This document shows, one piece after another, positions 38,376-47,942 of a DNA stretch of 64,000 nucleotides; position 1 is the stretch's first letter; each line of letters opens with the position of its first letter. This DNA comes from Pseudomonas sp. NKUCC02_KPG (GTDB lineage: Bacteria > Pseudomonadota > Gammaproteobacteria > Pseudomonadales > Pseudomonadaceae). The position numbers and the translations under genes are program-made. Under the pieces are notes generated by a model. The model saw only the letters and a program-made list of their open reading frames with translations. It ran no database searches and had not been told where the DNA came from. The stretch spans positions 62,001-126,000 of the forward strand of contig NZ_JAHKRC010000010.1 in NCBI RefSeq assembly GCF_019345465.1. Direction: 5' to 3'.

Positions 38376-38534
38376 TATCGGTTTGAGTGTTGCCAGTGAT
38401 TTGTCACGACGGTGATTGAGGGCTGTAATCCGCGCAGTCGCGGGGTCAAGCACTGGCAGTTGCTTTTATTGAAGCGCTCGATACACCCCGGCGGCAAGCG
38501 GCCTGACGCTGACGATCTTTTTTGAGAGCGCACC

Positions 38535-40016
38535 ATGAAACTCAATCGCCTGAACCTCGACACGCTCACCGACAAAGTGGCCAAGCCCGCCTACCTTGCA
38601 AGCCCTGCACAACAGGGCATTGCACATATCGGGGTGGGCGGCTTTCATCGCGCCCACCAGGCGTATTACACCGATGCACTGATGCGTCAGGGCCACAATT
38701 TTGACTGGAGCATCTGCGGCATTGGCCTGCGGGCCGAGGACCGCAAGGTGCGCGACGCCCTGGCCAGTCAGGACTACCTCTATACCCTCTTCGAACTGGG
38801 GGATGGCGACGATACCCAGAGCCGGATCATTGGCTCCCTCAGTGACATGCTGCTGGCTGAAGACGGCATTCAGGCGCTGATCGACAAACTCGCCAGCCCG
38901 GCGATTCGCATCGTGTCACTGACCATCACCGAAGGCGGTTATTGCATTGACGACAGCAGCGGCGAGTTCATGGCTGCGCTGGCGCCCATCCAGCACGACC
39001 TGGCCCATCCCGAGGCGCCAAGAACGGTATTTGGCCTGCTCTGTGCCGCCCTCGCCCAACGCAGGGCCAACGGCACCCGGGCATTTACCGTGATGTCCTG
39101 CGATAACCTGCCCCACAACGGCGCCGTTGCACGCAAGGCGCTGCTGGCCTACGCCGCGCTGAGCAATAAGGATCTGCACGACTGGATCGCCGCCCATGTC
39201 AGCTTTCCCAATGCAATGGTGGACCGCATCACGCCCATGACCAGCGACGCCCATCGCCTGCAACTGCACGATCAGTTGGGGATCGAAGATGCCTGGCCGG
39301 TCGTGTGCGAACCGTTTACCCAATGGGTGCTGGAGGACACGTTCGCCGATGGCCGCCCGGCATGGGAAACCGTGGGTGTGCAGCTCACGGATGACGTCAC
39401 GCCCTATGAAGAGATGAAAATCAAACTGCTCAATGGCAGTCATCTGGCGTTGAGCTACCTGGGGTTTCTCAAGGGCTACCGCTTTGTCCACGAGACCATG
39501 AACGACCCTTTGTTCGTGGCCTATGTACGCGCCTATATGGACCTGGACGTGACGCCGCAACTGGCACCGGTGCCAGGCATCGACCTTGCGGTTTACAAAG
39601 ACACCCTGATCCAGCGTTTTTCCAACCAGGCCATGGCCGACCAGCTGGAGCGCGTGTGCTCTGACGGCTCGTCGAAGTTTCCCAAATTCTCCCTTCCAAC
39701 CCTCAATCGCCTGATCAGCGAGGGAGCCGAGTTGAAGCGTGCGGCGCTGGTGGTGGCGGCCTGGGCGATGTACCTCAAGGGCGTAGACGAGAACGGGCAA
39801 ACCTATGACATTGCCGATCCGCGAGCAGCGTTCTGTCAGGCTTTGGTGGCCGAGGATGCCTTGATCGTGCAGCGGCTGTTGGGGGTGGAGGAGATTTTTG
39901 GAACCGCCATCGCGCAGTCAGCCGAGTTTGTGGCTGCATTTGAGTGGTGCCTGAACAGCTTGCGCGAGGTCGGGGTGAGCGGGACGCTGGAGCAACTGGC
40001 AGACCGCGCAGCCTGA
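38535..40016 (+). CDS. mtlD: Mannitol 2-dehydrogenase (long-chain polyol type)
   Basis: A 493-residue member of the mannitol dehydrogenase family. It has IGVGGFHRAHQAYYTD (Rossmann start), SLTITEGGYC, MSCDNLPHNG and the catalytic region KIKLLNGSHLALSYLGFLKG with its lysine and histidine. It oxidises D-mannitol, and related polyols, to D-fructose with NAD. The neighbouring mtlZ product phosphorylates fructose. The usual mtlEFGK transporter genes are not between it and mtlR. Confidence 0.94.
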   Translation: MKLNRLNLDTLTDKVAKPAYLASPAQQGIAHIGVGGFHRAHQAYYTDALMRQGHNFDWSICGIGLRAEDRKVRDALASQDYLYTLFELGDGDDTQSRIIGSLSDMLLAEDGIQALIDKLASPAIRIVSLTITEGGYCIDDSSGEFMAALAPIQHDLAHPEAPRTVFGLLCAALAQRRANGTRAFTVMSCDNLPHNGAVARKALLAYAALSNKDLHDWIAAHVSFPNAMVDRITPMTSDAHRLQLHDQLGIEDAWPVVCEPFTQWVLEDTFADGRPAWETVGVQLTDDVTPYEEMKIKLLNGSHLALSYLGFLKGYRFVHETMNDPLFVAYVRAYMDLDVTPQLAPVPGIDLAVYKDTLIQRFSNQAMADQLERVCSDGSSKFPKFSLPTLNRLISEGAELKRAALVVAAWAMYLKGVDENGQTYDIADPRAAFCQALVAEDALIVQRLLGVEEIFGTAIAQSAEFVAAFEWCLNSLREVGVSGTLEQLADRAA

Positions 40017-40104
40017 ATCGCGAGCACGCAGGCTCCCGTCAGGCCTGTGCACACTTCTATCTACGCTACCGACAACAGGTCGCGGCCTTAACCGAGTAAA
40101 CGTT

Positions 40105-41043
40105 ATGTATGTGATATGCGGAGAAGCACTGTTTGATTTTTTCGCGCAAGCGGAAAGCTGCGCACAAGCGAACAAAGTCGAGTTCAAGGCCATTGCCGGG
40201 GGTTCGCCGTTCAACGTGGCCGTGGGCCTGCGTCGCCTGGGCATCGACACCGCACTGTTTGCCGGATTGTCGACGGACTATCTGGGCCAGCGCTTGAAGC
40301 AAGTCCTGCTGGACGAAGGCGTCAGTGATCAGTTCCTGATCAGGATGGACGCCCCTACCACCCTGGCCATGGTCGCGCTGGATGCCAACGGCTCCCCTGC
40401 CTACAGCTTTCGCGGCGAAGGCTGCGCCGACCGGCAGTTGCACACCCGTCATTTGCCCCAGCTGGGCCCTGAAGTACGCGGGCTGCATGTCGGGTCTTTT
40501 TCATTGGTGGTGCAACCGGTTGCCGATACCTTGCTGGCACTGGTCAAACGCGAAAGCGGGCGGCGGCTGATCAGCCTCGACCCGAATGTGCGCCTCAACC
40601 CTGAACCGGATATTGAAGTATGGCGTCAGCGCATCAATGAACTGATCCCCTATGCCGATGTGATCAAAGTCAGTGATGAAGACCTGGAACTGCTGTATCC
40701 GGGGCAAGACCCGCAAGAGATAGCCCGGTCATGGTTGAGCCATCGCTGCCAACTGGTGTTTTTGACCCGTGGCAGCCAGGGCGCCAGTGTCTGGAGCCGC
40801 GAGCATGGCCTGCGCACGGCGGCGGCCACCCGCGTAGACGTTGCGGACACCGTAGGCGCGGGCGATACCTTTCAGGCGGCAGTGATCGCCTGGTTGACCG
40901 AGCATGGGCTGGACTCCATCGAGGGTCTGCAGCAGTTGAGTGCCACCCAACTCGACACCCTGCTCGTCTTCGCCAGCCGCGCCGCCGCCCTCACCTGCAG
41001 CAAAACCGGTCCGGATTTACCGTATCGCGCGCAGCTGGTCTGA
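40105..41043 (+). CDS. mtlZ: Fructokinase (PfkB family)
   Basis: A 312-residue PfkB carbohydrate kinase. The N-terminal GGSPFNVAVGLRRLG and the C-terminal ATP/catalytic motif DTVGAGDTFQAA, with its aspartate base, are present. It phosphorylates fructose produced by MtlD. The gene lies 88 bp after mtlD in the same direction. Xylulokinase mtlY, often between them, is missing. A REP-like hairpin follows. Confidence 0.9.
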   Translation: MYVICGEALFDFFAQAESCAQANKVEFKAIAGGSPFNVAVGLRRLGIDTALFAGLSTDYLGQRLKQVLLDEGVSDQFLIRMDAPTTLAMVALDANGSPAYSFRGEGCADRQLHTRHLPQLGPEVRGLHVGSFSLVVQPVADTLLALVKRESGRRLISLDPNVRLNPEPDIEVWRQRINELIPYADVIKVSDEDLELLYPGQDPQEIARSWLSHRCQLVFLTRGSQGASVWSREHGLRTAAATRVDVADTVGAGDTFQAAVIAWLTEHGLDSIEGLQQLSATQLDTLLVFASRAAALTCSKTGPDLPYRAQLV

Positions 41044-41063
41044 TTGATAGCCCCGCACTACCT

Positions 41064-41090
41064 GTGGGAGCGGGGCTTGCCCGCTCCTAC
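41064..41090. terminator. REP-like hairpin between mtlZ and oprD
   Basis: GTGGGAGCGGG (41064-41074) and CCCGCTCCTAC (41080-41090) form an 11-bp stem with one mismatch. It lies between convergent genes and probably serves as a terminator for both. Confidence 0.65.
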
Positions 41091-41112
41091 AAAGATCCAT
41101 GACACCCACGCG

Positions 41113-42414
41113 TCACCAGATCGACAGGTTATAGCTGACGATCAGGCGGGTTTCATCCACGTCACGGGCGAACTGGGCGTAGTTGGTCCGGTAGGTCGCA
41201 TTACGCAAGCGCAGGCTGACGTCCTTGAACGTACCGCTCTGCACGATGTATTTCAGCTCGCTGTCACGCTCCCACTCCTTGCCTTCTTCGGTGCTGCCAA
41301 CCACTTTGATGTGGTCGCCATTCACATAGCGCGTCAGGAACGACAAACCGTCAATGCCGATGGCCTTGAAGTCATAGTCATAACGCAACTGCCAAGAGCG
41401 CTCCTGGGCATTGGCAAAATCGTTGACCTGCAAGTAGTTGACCAGGTACGGGTTGCTGCCATCCAGATACGGCATCGACGTGTCGCCGTTCATGCGCTGC
41501 CAGCCTGCACTGACCTTATGCCCGCCCACCGAGTAACCGAGCATGGCGCCCAGGGCGCGGTTATCGATGGTCGAGGCCTTGGCAGAACCCGCGTCATCAC
41601 TCTTGAGCAAGCGCACATCGGCTGAGAGCACGCCCGGACCCACCGGCTGACTGGCGAGCACACCGACAAATTGCTGGCGGTAGATGTCTTGCAGCTCAGC
41701 GTAGTGATATTGCGCGGTCAGGCGATCGTTAACCTTGTAGTCCAACCCGTACAGAGTGAAGTGATCGGCGGTGACATTGCAGGCATAACGCTTGTTCTTG
41801 CAGTTCAGGCGCAAGTCCTGAGAATCGGTGGAATCACGGGCGGTATAGCGATCAAGGCGCGAGGCCGTGAACTTGAGGTCCCTGATTTCCTGGGAGACCA
41901 GCATGGCACCGTTGAACTGGGTGGGCAGCAGTCGGCCATCGTTGTACTTGAGCAGCGGCAGGTCAGGCAGCAGCGCACCATACTTGAGTACGGTCTGTGA
42001 CACGCGCATCTTGGCCGTCAGCCCGAACTTGGCGTATTGATCCTTGGAACGACGCGGATCATTGCCGGTCGAAGGTAGCAGGCCGCTGTTGCTGTCGGCA
42101 GGGCTGGAGTCCAGTTTCAGACCCAGCATGCCCAGCACATCGAGGCCAAAACCGACGGTGCCTTCGGTATAACCCGATTGCAGGTTGAGGATAAAACCTT
42201 GAGCCGTTTCATCACGCTTGGAAGCGCCCTGGGGATTTGAGCTGCTGCCATCGCGAAAGTCACGATTGAAATACACCGTGCGCGCTTCCAGTTTGGCGCT
42301 GCTGTCTTCGATGAAACCGCCGGCTTGTGACTGTGCGGCAAAACCGGCACACACTGCCAGCGCACCCAAGCGTGATACCCGGCCCTGCGCCAACACTGTT
42401 AAAGGAACAACCAT
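41113..42414 (-). CDS. OprD-family outer-membrane porin
   Basis: A 433-residue protein with a signal peptide ending AAQSQAGGFIED. The body has OprD features: LEARTVYFNRDFRDG, TVGFGLDVLGMLGLKLDSS, DLPLLKYNDGRLLP and the final barrel strand ETRLIVSYNLSIW. It forms an 18-strand substrate-specific channel for small organic molecules. The substrate cannot be told from sequence. GGAG lies 7 bp before the ATG. It is convergent with mtlZ, so it is not part of the mannitol transcript. Confidence 0.92.
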   Translation of the reverse strand: MVVPLTVLAQGRVSRLGALAVCAGFAAQSQAGGFIEDSSAKLEARTVYFNRDFRDGSSSNPQGASKRDETAQGFILNLQSGYTEGTVGFGLDVLGMLGLKLDSSPADSNSGLLPSTGNDPRRSKDQYAKFGLTAKMRVSQTVLKYGALLPDLPLLKYNDGRLLPTQFNGAMLVSQEIRDLKFTASRLDRYTARDSTDSQDLRLNCKNKRYACNVTADHFTLYGLDYKVNDRLTAQYHYAELQDIYRQQFVGVLASQPVGPGVLSADVRLLKSDDAGSAKASTIDNRALGAMLGYSVGGHKVSAGWQRMNGDTSMPYLDGSNPYLVNYLQVNDFANAQERSWQLRYDYDFKAIGIDGLSFLTRYVNGDHIKVVGSTEEGKEWERDSELKYIVQSGTFKDVSLRLRNATYRTNYAQFARDVDETRLIVSYNLSIW

Positions 42415-42646
42415 CTACAAGCTCCAGCAGCCAATCAAGGCAGGATGAAAGCGATCGAAGGCACACGGACTATCACGTGGGCACATTCAATCGAAAAAAA
42501 GGGGCGCAATTGTACGAAAGGCTTAGCCTGAGCCTCATTGGACCTTAGTCGCAGTGTCAGGGACGCGGCTTGCAGCAACGCCGATAGCATTGAGCCGCTA
42601 TCCGGCATCCAATAGACTTATTGAGTGATTTACTCCAGGACTTACC

Positions 42647-43573
42647 ATGGCAACCAAGAGTTCAAGGCGCTACCAACGCTTGCAGGCCAGTGCCACCGAA
42701 CAGGCATTGCTGGAGCTTAACGAGACCCTTGAGGAACGCGTGGCCGAACGTACCCGGGCGCTGGCCGAGGCTAACCTGCAATTGCAGCGCGAGATACAGG
42801 AACGCGCTCGCGCCGAGGAGGCCCTGCGCCATGGGCAAAAAATGGAAGCCGTGGGCCAGTTGACCGGCGGTATCGCCCACGACTTCAACAATATGCTGAC
42901 CGGGATTATTGCCAGCCTTGATTTAATGAAACGCTATATCGCGGCTGGCCGTATCGACGAAGTAGAGCGTTTTGCCGATGCCGCCGTATCTTCCGCACAA
43001 CGGGCAGCCGCACTGACCAATCGCCTGCTGACGTTTTCGCGCCGTCAGTCACTGGACCGCAAGCCCCTGGACCCCAATCAGCTGGTGAGTTCGCTGCAGG
43101 CGCTGTTCAGTAACGCCACTGGCGCGCACATCGATCTGATCCTGGAACTGGGGCCGAACATATGGCCGATCAACACCGACACCGGCCAGCTTGAAAGCGC
43201 CCTGCTCAATCTGATGATCAACGCCCGGGATGCGATGCCCGAAGGTGGAACCCTGGTGATCAAAACAGCCAACCACTATCTTGACGCCAGTGATCTCAGC
43301 ACCCTGGAAGCGGTCAGCTCAGGGGATTACGTGATGCTTGAGGTGAGTGACGACGGCACGGGCATGACCCCGCAAACCCTTGCCAAGGCCTTTGACCCCT
43401 TTTTCACCACCAAGCCCGTGGGCCAGGGCACGGGGCTGGGGTTGTCCATGATTTACGGGTTTGCCCAGCAGTCTGGCGGGCATGTCAGCATCAGCAGCCA
43501 GAGCGGTTGCGGCACCCGGGTGTGCCTGTACCTGCCGCGCTACCACAGCCCCGAAGCGAAAACTCAGGCATAA
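42647..43573 (+). CDS. Sensor histidine kinase without sensor domain
   Basis: The protein has 308 residues. An N-terminal coiled coil (about residues 15-68, [21 protein letters not shown]) leads into an HWE/HisKA-type H-box [14 protein letters not shown]. An HATPase_c domain follows with N box [15 protein letters not shown]1 DDGTGM and G2 [10 protein letters not shown]. No membrane segment, PAS/GAF domain or receiver is present, although related kinases usually carry them N- or C-terminally. It may take its signal from a partner, or be a truncated relic. No response regulator is adjacent. Confidence 0.85.
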   Translation: MATKSSRRYQRLQASATEQALLELNETLEERVAERTRALAEANLQLQREIQERARAEEALRHGQKMEAVGQLTGGIAHDFNNMLTGIIASLDLMKRYIAAGRIDEVERFADAAVSSAQRAAALTNRLLTFSRRQSLDRKPLDPNQLVSSLQALFSNATGAHIDLILELGPNIWPINTDTGQLESALLNLMINARDAMPEGGTLVIKTANHYLDASDLSTLEAVSSGDYVMLEVSDDGTGMTPQTLAKAFDPFFTTKPVGQGTGLGLSMIYGFAQQSGGHVSISSQSGCGTRVCLYLPRYHSPEAKTQA

Positions 43574-43618
43574 TCCGCGCCCGCGCACTATGCCCTACTG
43601 TTCCAAGGTAAAGATCCC

Positions 43619-43894
43619 ATGAAAGCTCAAGCCCGCCATATCCTGGTGAAGACCGCCGAAGAAGCCGAATCGCTCAAGCAACGCATCGCCAAGGGCGAAG
43701 CCTTCGATGTGCTGGCTAAAAAATTCTCGACCTGTCCGTCGGGCAAACGTGGCGGCGATCTGGGTGAAGTGCGGCCTGGGCAGATGGTGGGCGTTATCGA
43801 CCAGATCATCTTCAAGAAGCCGCTGCGGGTGGTACACGGCCCGATCAAAAGCAAGTTCGGCTACCACCTTGTGCAAGTGTTCTACCGCGACTGA
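43619..43894 (+). CDS. ppiC: Parvulin-type peptidyl-prolyl isomerase
   Basis: A 91-residue stand-alone parvulin domain (ARHILVKTAEEAE, KFSTCPSGKRGGDLGEV, GPIKSKFGYHLVQV), the same size as E. coli PpiC. It is cytoplasmic because it has no signal peptide. It catalyses cis-trans isomerisation of prolyl bonds. AAGGTAAAGATCCC precedes the ATG. Confidence 0.94.
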   Translation: MKAQARHILVKTAEEAESLKQRIAKGEAFDVLAKKFSTCPSGKRGGDLGEVRPGQMVGVIDQIIFKKPLRVVHGPIKSKFGYHLVQVFYRD

Positions 43895-43903
43895 ATATAT
43901 CGT

Positions 43904-43988
43904 TTGGGAGCTGGCTTGCCTGCGATGCTGGCGACGCGGTCTGACGGCAAGACCGGGGCGATGCCATCGCGAGCAAGCCCGCTCCCAC
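43904..43988. repeat. REP pair between convergent genes
   Basis: The same core as at 3137 and 17489 lies at 43966-43988. It is paired with a diverged inverted half (TTGGGAGCTGGCTTGCCTGC, 43904-43923). It lies between ppiC and the convergent deaminase gene. Confidence 0.85.
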
Positions 43989-43991
43989 GGC

Positions 43992-45209
43992 TTAAAACTC
44001 TATGGCAAAGCGCTCAAGCACATTGAACTGCTCATCGACCACACAACCCGTGCGCCACTTGTCAAAGGTCAGGCAAGGATGGGAGGTGCCAAAGCTGATG
44101 ATGTCGCCAACGCGCAACTGCGACCCCTCGGCAACGGTCATAAAGGCATGCTGGTCCATCACCGCCGTGACCTTGCACCCGCTGACATCATCGCCCACCG
44201 CCGGTGTCACACCTTCGCGATAACGCTTTAACGGCAGCGGCAAGCCCGCATCAAACGCCACGTCGCGCTTGCCCAGTGCAATCACCGCAAACCCCGGTTC
44301 GGGCAGCGATTGCACGTGAGCCCAGACTTCCAGCGCCGGGCGCAAGCCTTCGTGCAAGTCCTGACGTCGATCCAGTACGCAGCACTGAGCGTCTTTGTAG
44401 ATGCCGTGGTCGTGAACCACGTAACTGCCCGGGCGCAGCACACTGAGAAAACGCCCGCCAGCCGCCTCGGCCTCGAAGCCTTCAGCAATCAGGTCATACC
44501 AGGCCGAGCCCGAGGCGGTAATGATCGGTTGTTCCAGGGCAAATGCACCGTCGGCGTGCAGTCGCAGGGCCAGACGCACCAGTGAAGCCGCAAATTCGCG
44601 AATCCCGCTGACGGCCTGTTCTCCATGAATGACCCCTTCATAGCCTTCGATGCCGGTCAGGGCCAACGATGGCTGTAGCTTGATCGCCGCCGCCAGTTCC
44701 ATGACTTGCTGTTCGGTGCGGCAACCACAACGCCCGCCTGCCACGCCGTATTCAATCATCACGTTCAAGCGCTGCCCACGTTCGGCAAAGTAAGCGCCCA
44801 GGGCCGCCACGTTGTCCGGATGGTCGACCATGCAGTGAAATTCGAATGCCGGGTCGGCCTGCAAGTCGGCAATCAACGCCATATTGGCCCGGCCCACCAA
44901 CTGGTTGGCCATCAGTACTCGACGTACACCCCCGGCATAAGCCGCACAGGTTTGTACCGCAGTGGCCAGGGTCAACCCCCAGGCGCCCTGCTCCAGCTGG
45001 CGACGAAACAGCGTCGGGGCCATGCTGGTTTTGCCGTGGGGTGCCAACACCGCGCCGCTGCGGGTGACAAAGTCCTGCATCCAGCGAATGTTGTGCTCCA
45101 GCGCGTCACGGTGAATCACCAGTGCGGGCAGGCTCACGTCATGAACCAGGTGATCGCCGGGGCGGGCTGCGCCTTTGAGAATCGGCTGATTGTTCGACGT
45201 ATTCGACAC
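43992..45209 (-). CDS. PLP-dependent amino acid deaminase (D-threonine aldolase/D-serine dehydratase-like)
   Basis: The protein has 405 residues from a GTG at 45209, six bases after AGGAG; the TTG two codons earlier abuts the ribosome site. It has an alanine-racemase-like TIM barrel with the PLP lysine at about 60 (APHGKTSM). The C-terminal beta domain contains the metal motif region SFGTSHPCLTFDKW. The family includes D-threonine aldolases and eukaryotic-type D-serine dehydratases. Its neighbour encodes RidA, which clears the reactive enamines such enzymes release. The exact substrate is unknown. Confidence 0.85.
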   Translation of the reverse strand: MSNTSNNQPILKGAARPGDHLVHDVSLPALVIHRDALEHNIRWMQDFVTRSGAVLAPHGKTSMAPTLFRRQLEQGAWGLTLATAVQTCAAYAGGVRRVLMANQLVGRANMALIADLQADPAFEFHCMVDHPDNVAALGAYFAERGQRLNVMIEYGVAGGRCGCRTEQQVMELAAAIKLQPSLALTGIEGYEGVIHGEQAVSGIREFAASLVRLALRLHADGAFALEQPIITASGSAWYDLIAEGFEAEAAGGRFLSVLRPGSYVVHDHGIYKDAQCCVLDRRQDLHEGLRPALEVWAHVQSLPEPGFAVIALGKRDVAFDAGLPLPLKRYREGVTPAVGDDVSGCKVTAVMDQHAFMTVAEGSQLRVGDIISFGTSHPCLTFDKWRTGCVVDEQFNVLERFAIEF

Positions 45210-45226
45210 ACTCAACTCCTCAAGTT

Positions 45227-45616
45227 TCAGCGCTTGGCTTTATAGGCGATGCAATCGATCTCGACCTTGCAATCGACCATCATCATGGCCTGCACACAGG
45301 CACGTGCCGGTGCATGTTCGCTTTTGAAGTACGAAGCGAACACCTTGTTGAAACTCCAGAAATCCCGTGGATCCTGCAGCCATACGCCCGCGCGGACCAC
45401 ATCTTCGAGGCCATAACCGGCCTCTTCGAGGATGGCGACCAGGTTTTGCATGGTTTTGTGGGTCTGCTCGACAATCCCGCCGTTAATGATTTCACCGTTT
45501 TCCATGGCAACCTGGCCGGATACGTGCAGCCAGCCATCAGCCTCTACAGCGCGGGCGAAAGGCAAAGGCTGGCCGCCTGCGCCTACAGCGCCGGTACCGA
45601 AACGTTTGATGCTCAT
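45227..45616 (-). CDS. RidA-family enamine/imine deaminase
   Basis: A 129-residue Rid/YjgF/UK114 protein starting MSIKRFGTG; the open frame to 45754 is not supported. The fold signatures VSGQVAMENGEI, QTHKTMQNLVAILEEAG and APARACVQAMMM are visible. The key arginine (R in PARACV) is present, suggesting deaminase activity. It is encoded 17 bp upstream of the PLP deaminase, an apt functional pairing. Confidence 0.9.
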   Translation of the reverse strand: MSIKRFGTGAVGAGGQPLPFARAVEADGWLHVSGQVAMENGEIINGGIVEQTHKTMQNLVAILEEAGYGLEDVVRAGVWLQDPRDFWSFNKVFASYFKSEHAPARACVQAMMMVDCKVEIDCIAYKAKR

Positions 45617-45689
45617 AAGGGGGAACTCCGGGGTCAAGTAAGGCGCTTCATGCGCCACAACCCCGGCAGTTTGCCATAACGTCAGGCCA

Positions 45690-47942
45690 TCAACCCAATT
45701 GCCACCAGCGTGGCAAAAGCTGCTGCACCTTGGGCTCGGCAAAACGGTCATCAATCAGAAACAGCGTGCCCTGATCGCTCTGGGTACGGATTACCCGCCC
45801 GGCAGCCTGCACCACTTTCTGCACGCCGGGGTACAGGTAGGTGTAGTCATAACCGGCGCCAAACAGCGCCGCCATCCGCTGCTTGATCTGTTCATTGACG
45901 GGATTGAACTGTGCCAGCCCCAGGGTCGCAACAAAAGCGCCGATCAACCGGGCGCCGGGCAAATCGATACCCTCGCCAAAGGCTCCACCCAGCACGGCAA
46001 AACCCACCCCCTGACCCGACAGGGTGAACTGATCGAGGAACCCCTGGCGCGCCGCTTCATCCATGCGCCGCCCCTGGGACCACTGGGTAACGTGGGGATG
46101 GCGCTCTGCGAGCAATTGGGCAACCTGCTGCAGATAGTCGAAGCTGCTGAAAAACGCCAGGTAGTTGCCCGGGCGCTGCTCGAACTGGCGGGCGATCAGT
46201 TCCACAATCGGTTCCAGCGAAGCCTGGCGATGAACAAACCGGGTCGATATCTGGCTGACAACATGCACGTTCAGTTGCTCTGCCTGGAACGGCGATTCGA
46301 CATCCATCCACACCGTGTCAGCCGCCAATCCCAGCAGGTTGGCGTAATAGGCCTGCGGGCTCAGGGTCGCCGAAAACAGCACATTGCTCTGTGCACTCGC
46401 CAGGCGCGGTCCGATAAAACCTGCGGGCACGATGTTGCGCAGGTTGAGCTGCGACACACGCCGCTTGCCGTCTGCACGCAGGCTGACATCGAACAGAAAA
46501 TGCCCGTCGAACAGTTCGGCCACCCGATTGAACTGCAGGGCTTCAAAGTAAAAGCCCTGCAGGTTGCCGCTCAACCCTTGCGGATGATCGTTCAGGTAGT
46601 CGCCGATGGCGGTGATACAGGCCGACAAGGCGGCCAGCCATTTTTCCGGAAGCTTGGGGTACACCTGATAGGCCCCCGCCTGTTCCTTGTGCAGCGCATT
46701 CCATTCCCGGTTCAGGCGCTTGAGGGGTTTATCGAGGGCGGCCGGGGCCGAGTGACGCACGCTGTTCAAGGTCTGCTGGTCCAGACTTGCGCTGTACATC
46801 TGCCGCGCGCGCTCCACCAGATTGTGGGCTTCGTCTACCAGCGTCGCGACCCGCCACTGATTTGCCTGGGCCAGGCCATAAAGCAATGCACTGAAATCGA
46901 AGTAATAGTTGTAGTCCGCAACGACCACATCAGCCCAGCGGGCCATTTCCTGGCTCAAGTAGTAAGGGCATACCTCGTGGGCCAGCGCGACGCTTCGCAA
47001 GGTCTGCTGGTCGAGGGTGGACTGGGCGACCGCCTCCAGGCGAGCAGCGGGCAAGCGATCATAAAACCCCCTGGCCAGAGGGCAGGAATCGCCATTGCAG
47101 GCGTTCTCGGGGTATTCGCAGGCCTTGTCCCGTGCGATCAGTTCCAGTACCCGCAACGGTACATTCTGCCCCTTTGGATAGAGCACTTGCGCCGCATCGA
47201 GGGCCAGCTTGCGCCCCGGGGTTTTGGCGGTCAGAAACAACAGTTTGTCGAGTTGCTGGCCAGGCATGGCCTTGAGCAGCGGAAATAGGGTGCCTATGGT
47301 TTTGCCAATCCCGGTCGGCGCCTGGGCCATCAGGCAGCGCCCGGTACTGGCGGTCTTGTACACCGCCTCGGCCAGTGCCCGTTGCCCGGTGCGAAACTGC
47401 TCATGGGGAAAGGCCAGGTTGCGGGCACCCTTGTCCCGGGCCTCTCGATGGGCCATTTCCTGCTCGGCCCAGGCCAGGAACAACCCGCACTGCTGCTCGA
47501 AAAATTGCTGCAACTCGGCTGCCGACCAACACTCCTGAAGACGTGTTTCCTTTTCGCTGACAATGTCGAAATACACCAGCGCCAGATTGACCTGCGGCAA
47601 TTGCAGGCTTTGGCACAACAACCAGCCGTAGACGCGGGCTTGTGCCCAGTGCAGCTGGCGGTGATTGGCCGCTATGGCGGCAAAATCGCCGCGATGGGTT
47701 TTCACCTCTTCCAGCACATTGGCCACGGGGTCATAGCCGTCAGCCCGGCCACGTACGGTCAACGCCCCGTACTGCCCCTCAAGACTCAACTCCGGCTGAT
47801 ACAACGCACTGCGCCGCGAAGCCACCGTACGGTGACCGGCAATCCCCTGCTGCGCCGTGGGTGAGGGCGTGAAGCGCAAGTCCAGATCGCCGACCTTGGC
47901 CGTGAACTCGCACAGGGCACGCACTGCAACGCGATAGCTCAC
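45690..47942 (-). CDS. Nuclease-helicase fusion: PD-(D/E)XK domain plus XPD/DinG-like helicase
   Basis: The protein has 750 residues from a GTG at 47942 that overlaps the stop of the FAN1-like gene by 4 bp (GTGA), with AGGAG upstream. Residues 60-110 carry a Cas4/RecB-like nuclease pattern: GRADG (Asp68), EEVK (Glu79, Lys81) and QARVY. The helicase follows, with Walker A QAPTGIGKT near 207-215. Four cysteines (275, 282, 287, 325) fit an XPD-type iron-sulfur cluster, and DEAH lies at 370-373. It probably unwinds and trims DNA during repair in concert with the FAN1-type nuclease. Confidence 0.9.
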   Translation of the reverse strand: MSYRVAVRALCEFTAKVGDLDLRFTPSPTAQQGIAGHRTVASRRSALYQPELSLEGQYGALTVRGRADGYDPVANVLEEVKTHRGDFAAIAANHRQLHWAQARVYGWLLCQSLQLPQVNLALVYFDIVSEKETRLQECWSAAELQQFFEQQCGLFLAWAEQEMAHREARDKGARNLAFPHEQFRTGQRALAEAVYKTASTGRCLMAQAPTGIGKTIGTLFPLLKAMPGQQLDKLLFLTAKTPGRKLALDAAQVLYPKGQNVPLRVLELIARDKACEYPENACNGDSCPLARGFYDRLPAARLEAVAQSTLDQQTLRSVALAHEVCPYYLSQEMARWADVVVADYNYYFDFSALLYGLAQANQWRVATLVDEAHNLVERARQMYSASLDQQTLNSVRHSAPAALDKPLKRLNREWNALHKEQAGAYQVYPKLPEKWLAALSACITAIGDYLNDHPQGLSGNLQGFYFEALQFNRVAELFDGHFLFDVSLRADGKRRVSQLNLRNIVPAGFIGPRLASAQSNVLFSATLSPQAYYANLLGLAADTVWMDVESPFQAEQLNVHVVSQISTRFVHRQASLEPIVELIARQFEQRPGNYLAFFSSFDYLQQVAQLLAERHPHVTQWSQGRRMDEAARQGFLDQFTLSGQGVGFAVLGGAFGEGIDLPGARLIGAFVATLGLAQFNPVNEQIKQRMAALFGAGYDYTYLYPGVQKVVQAAGRVIRTQSDQGTLFLIDDRFAEPKVQQLLPRWWQLG

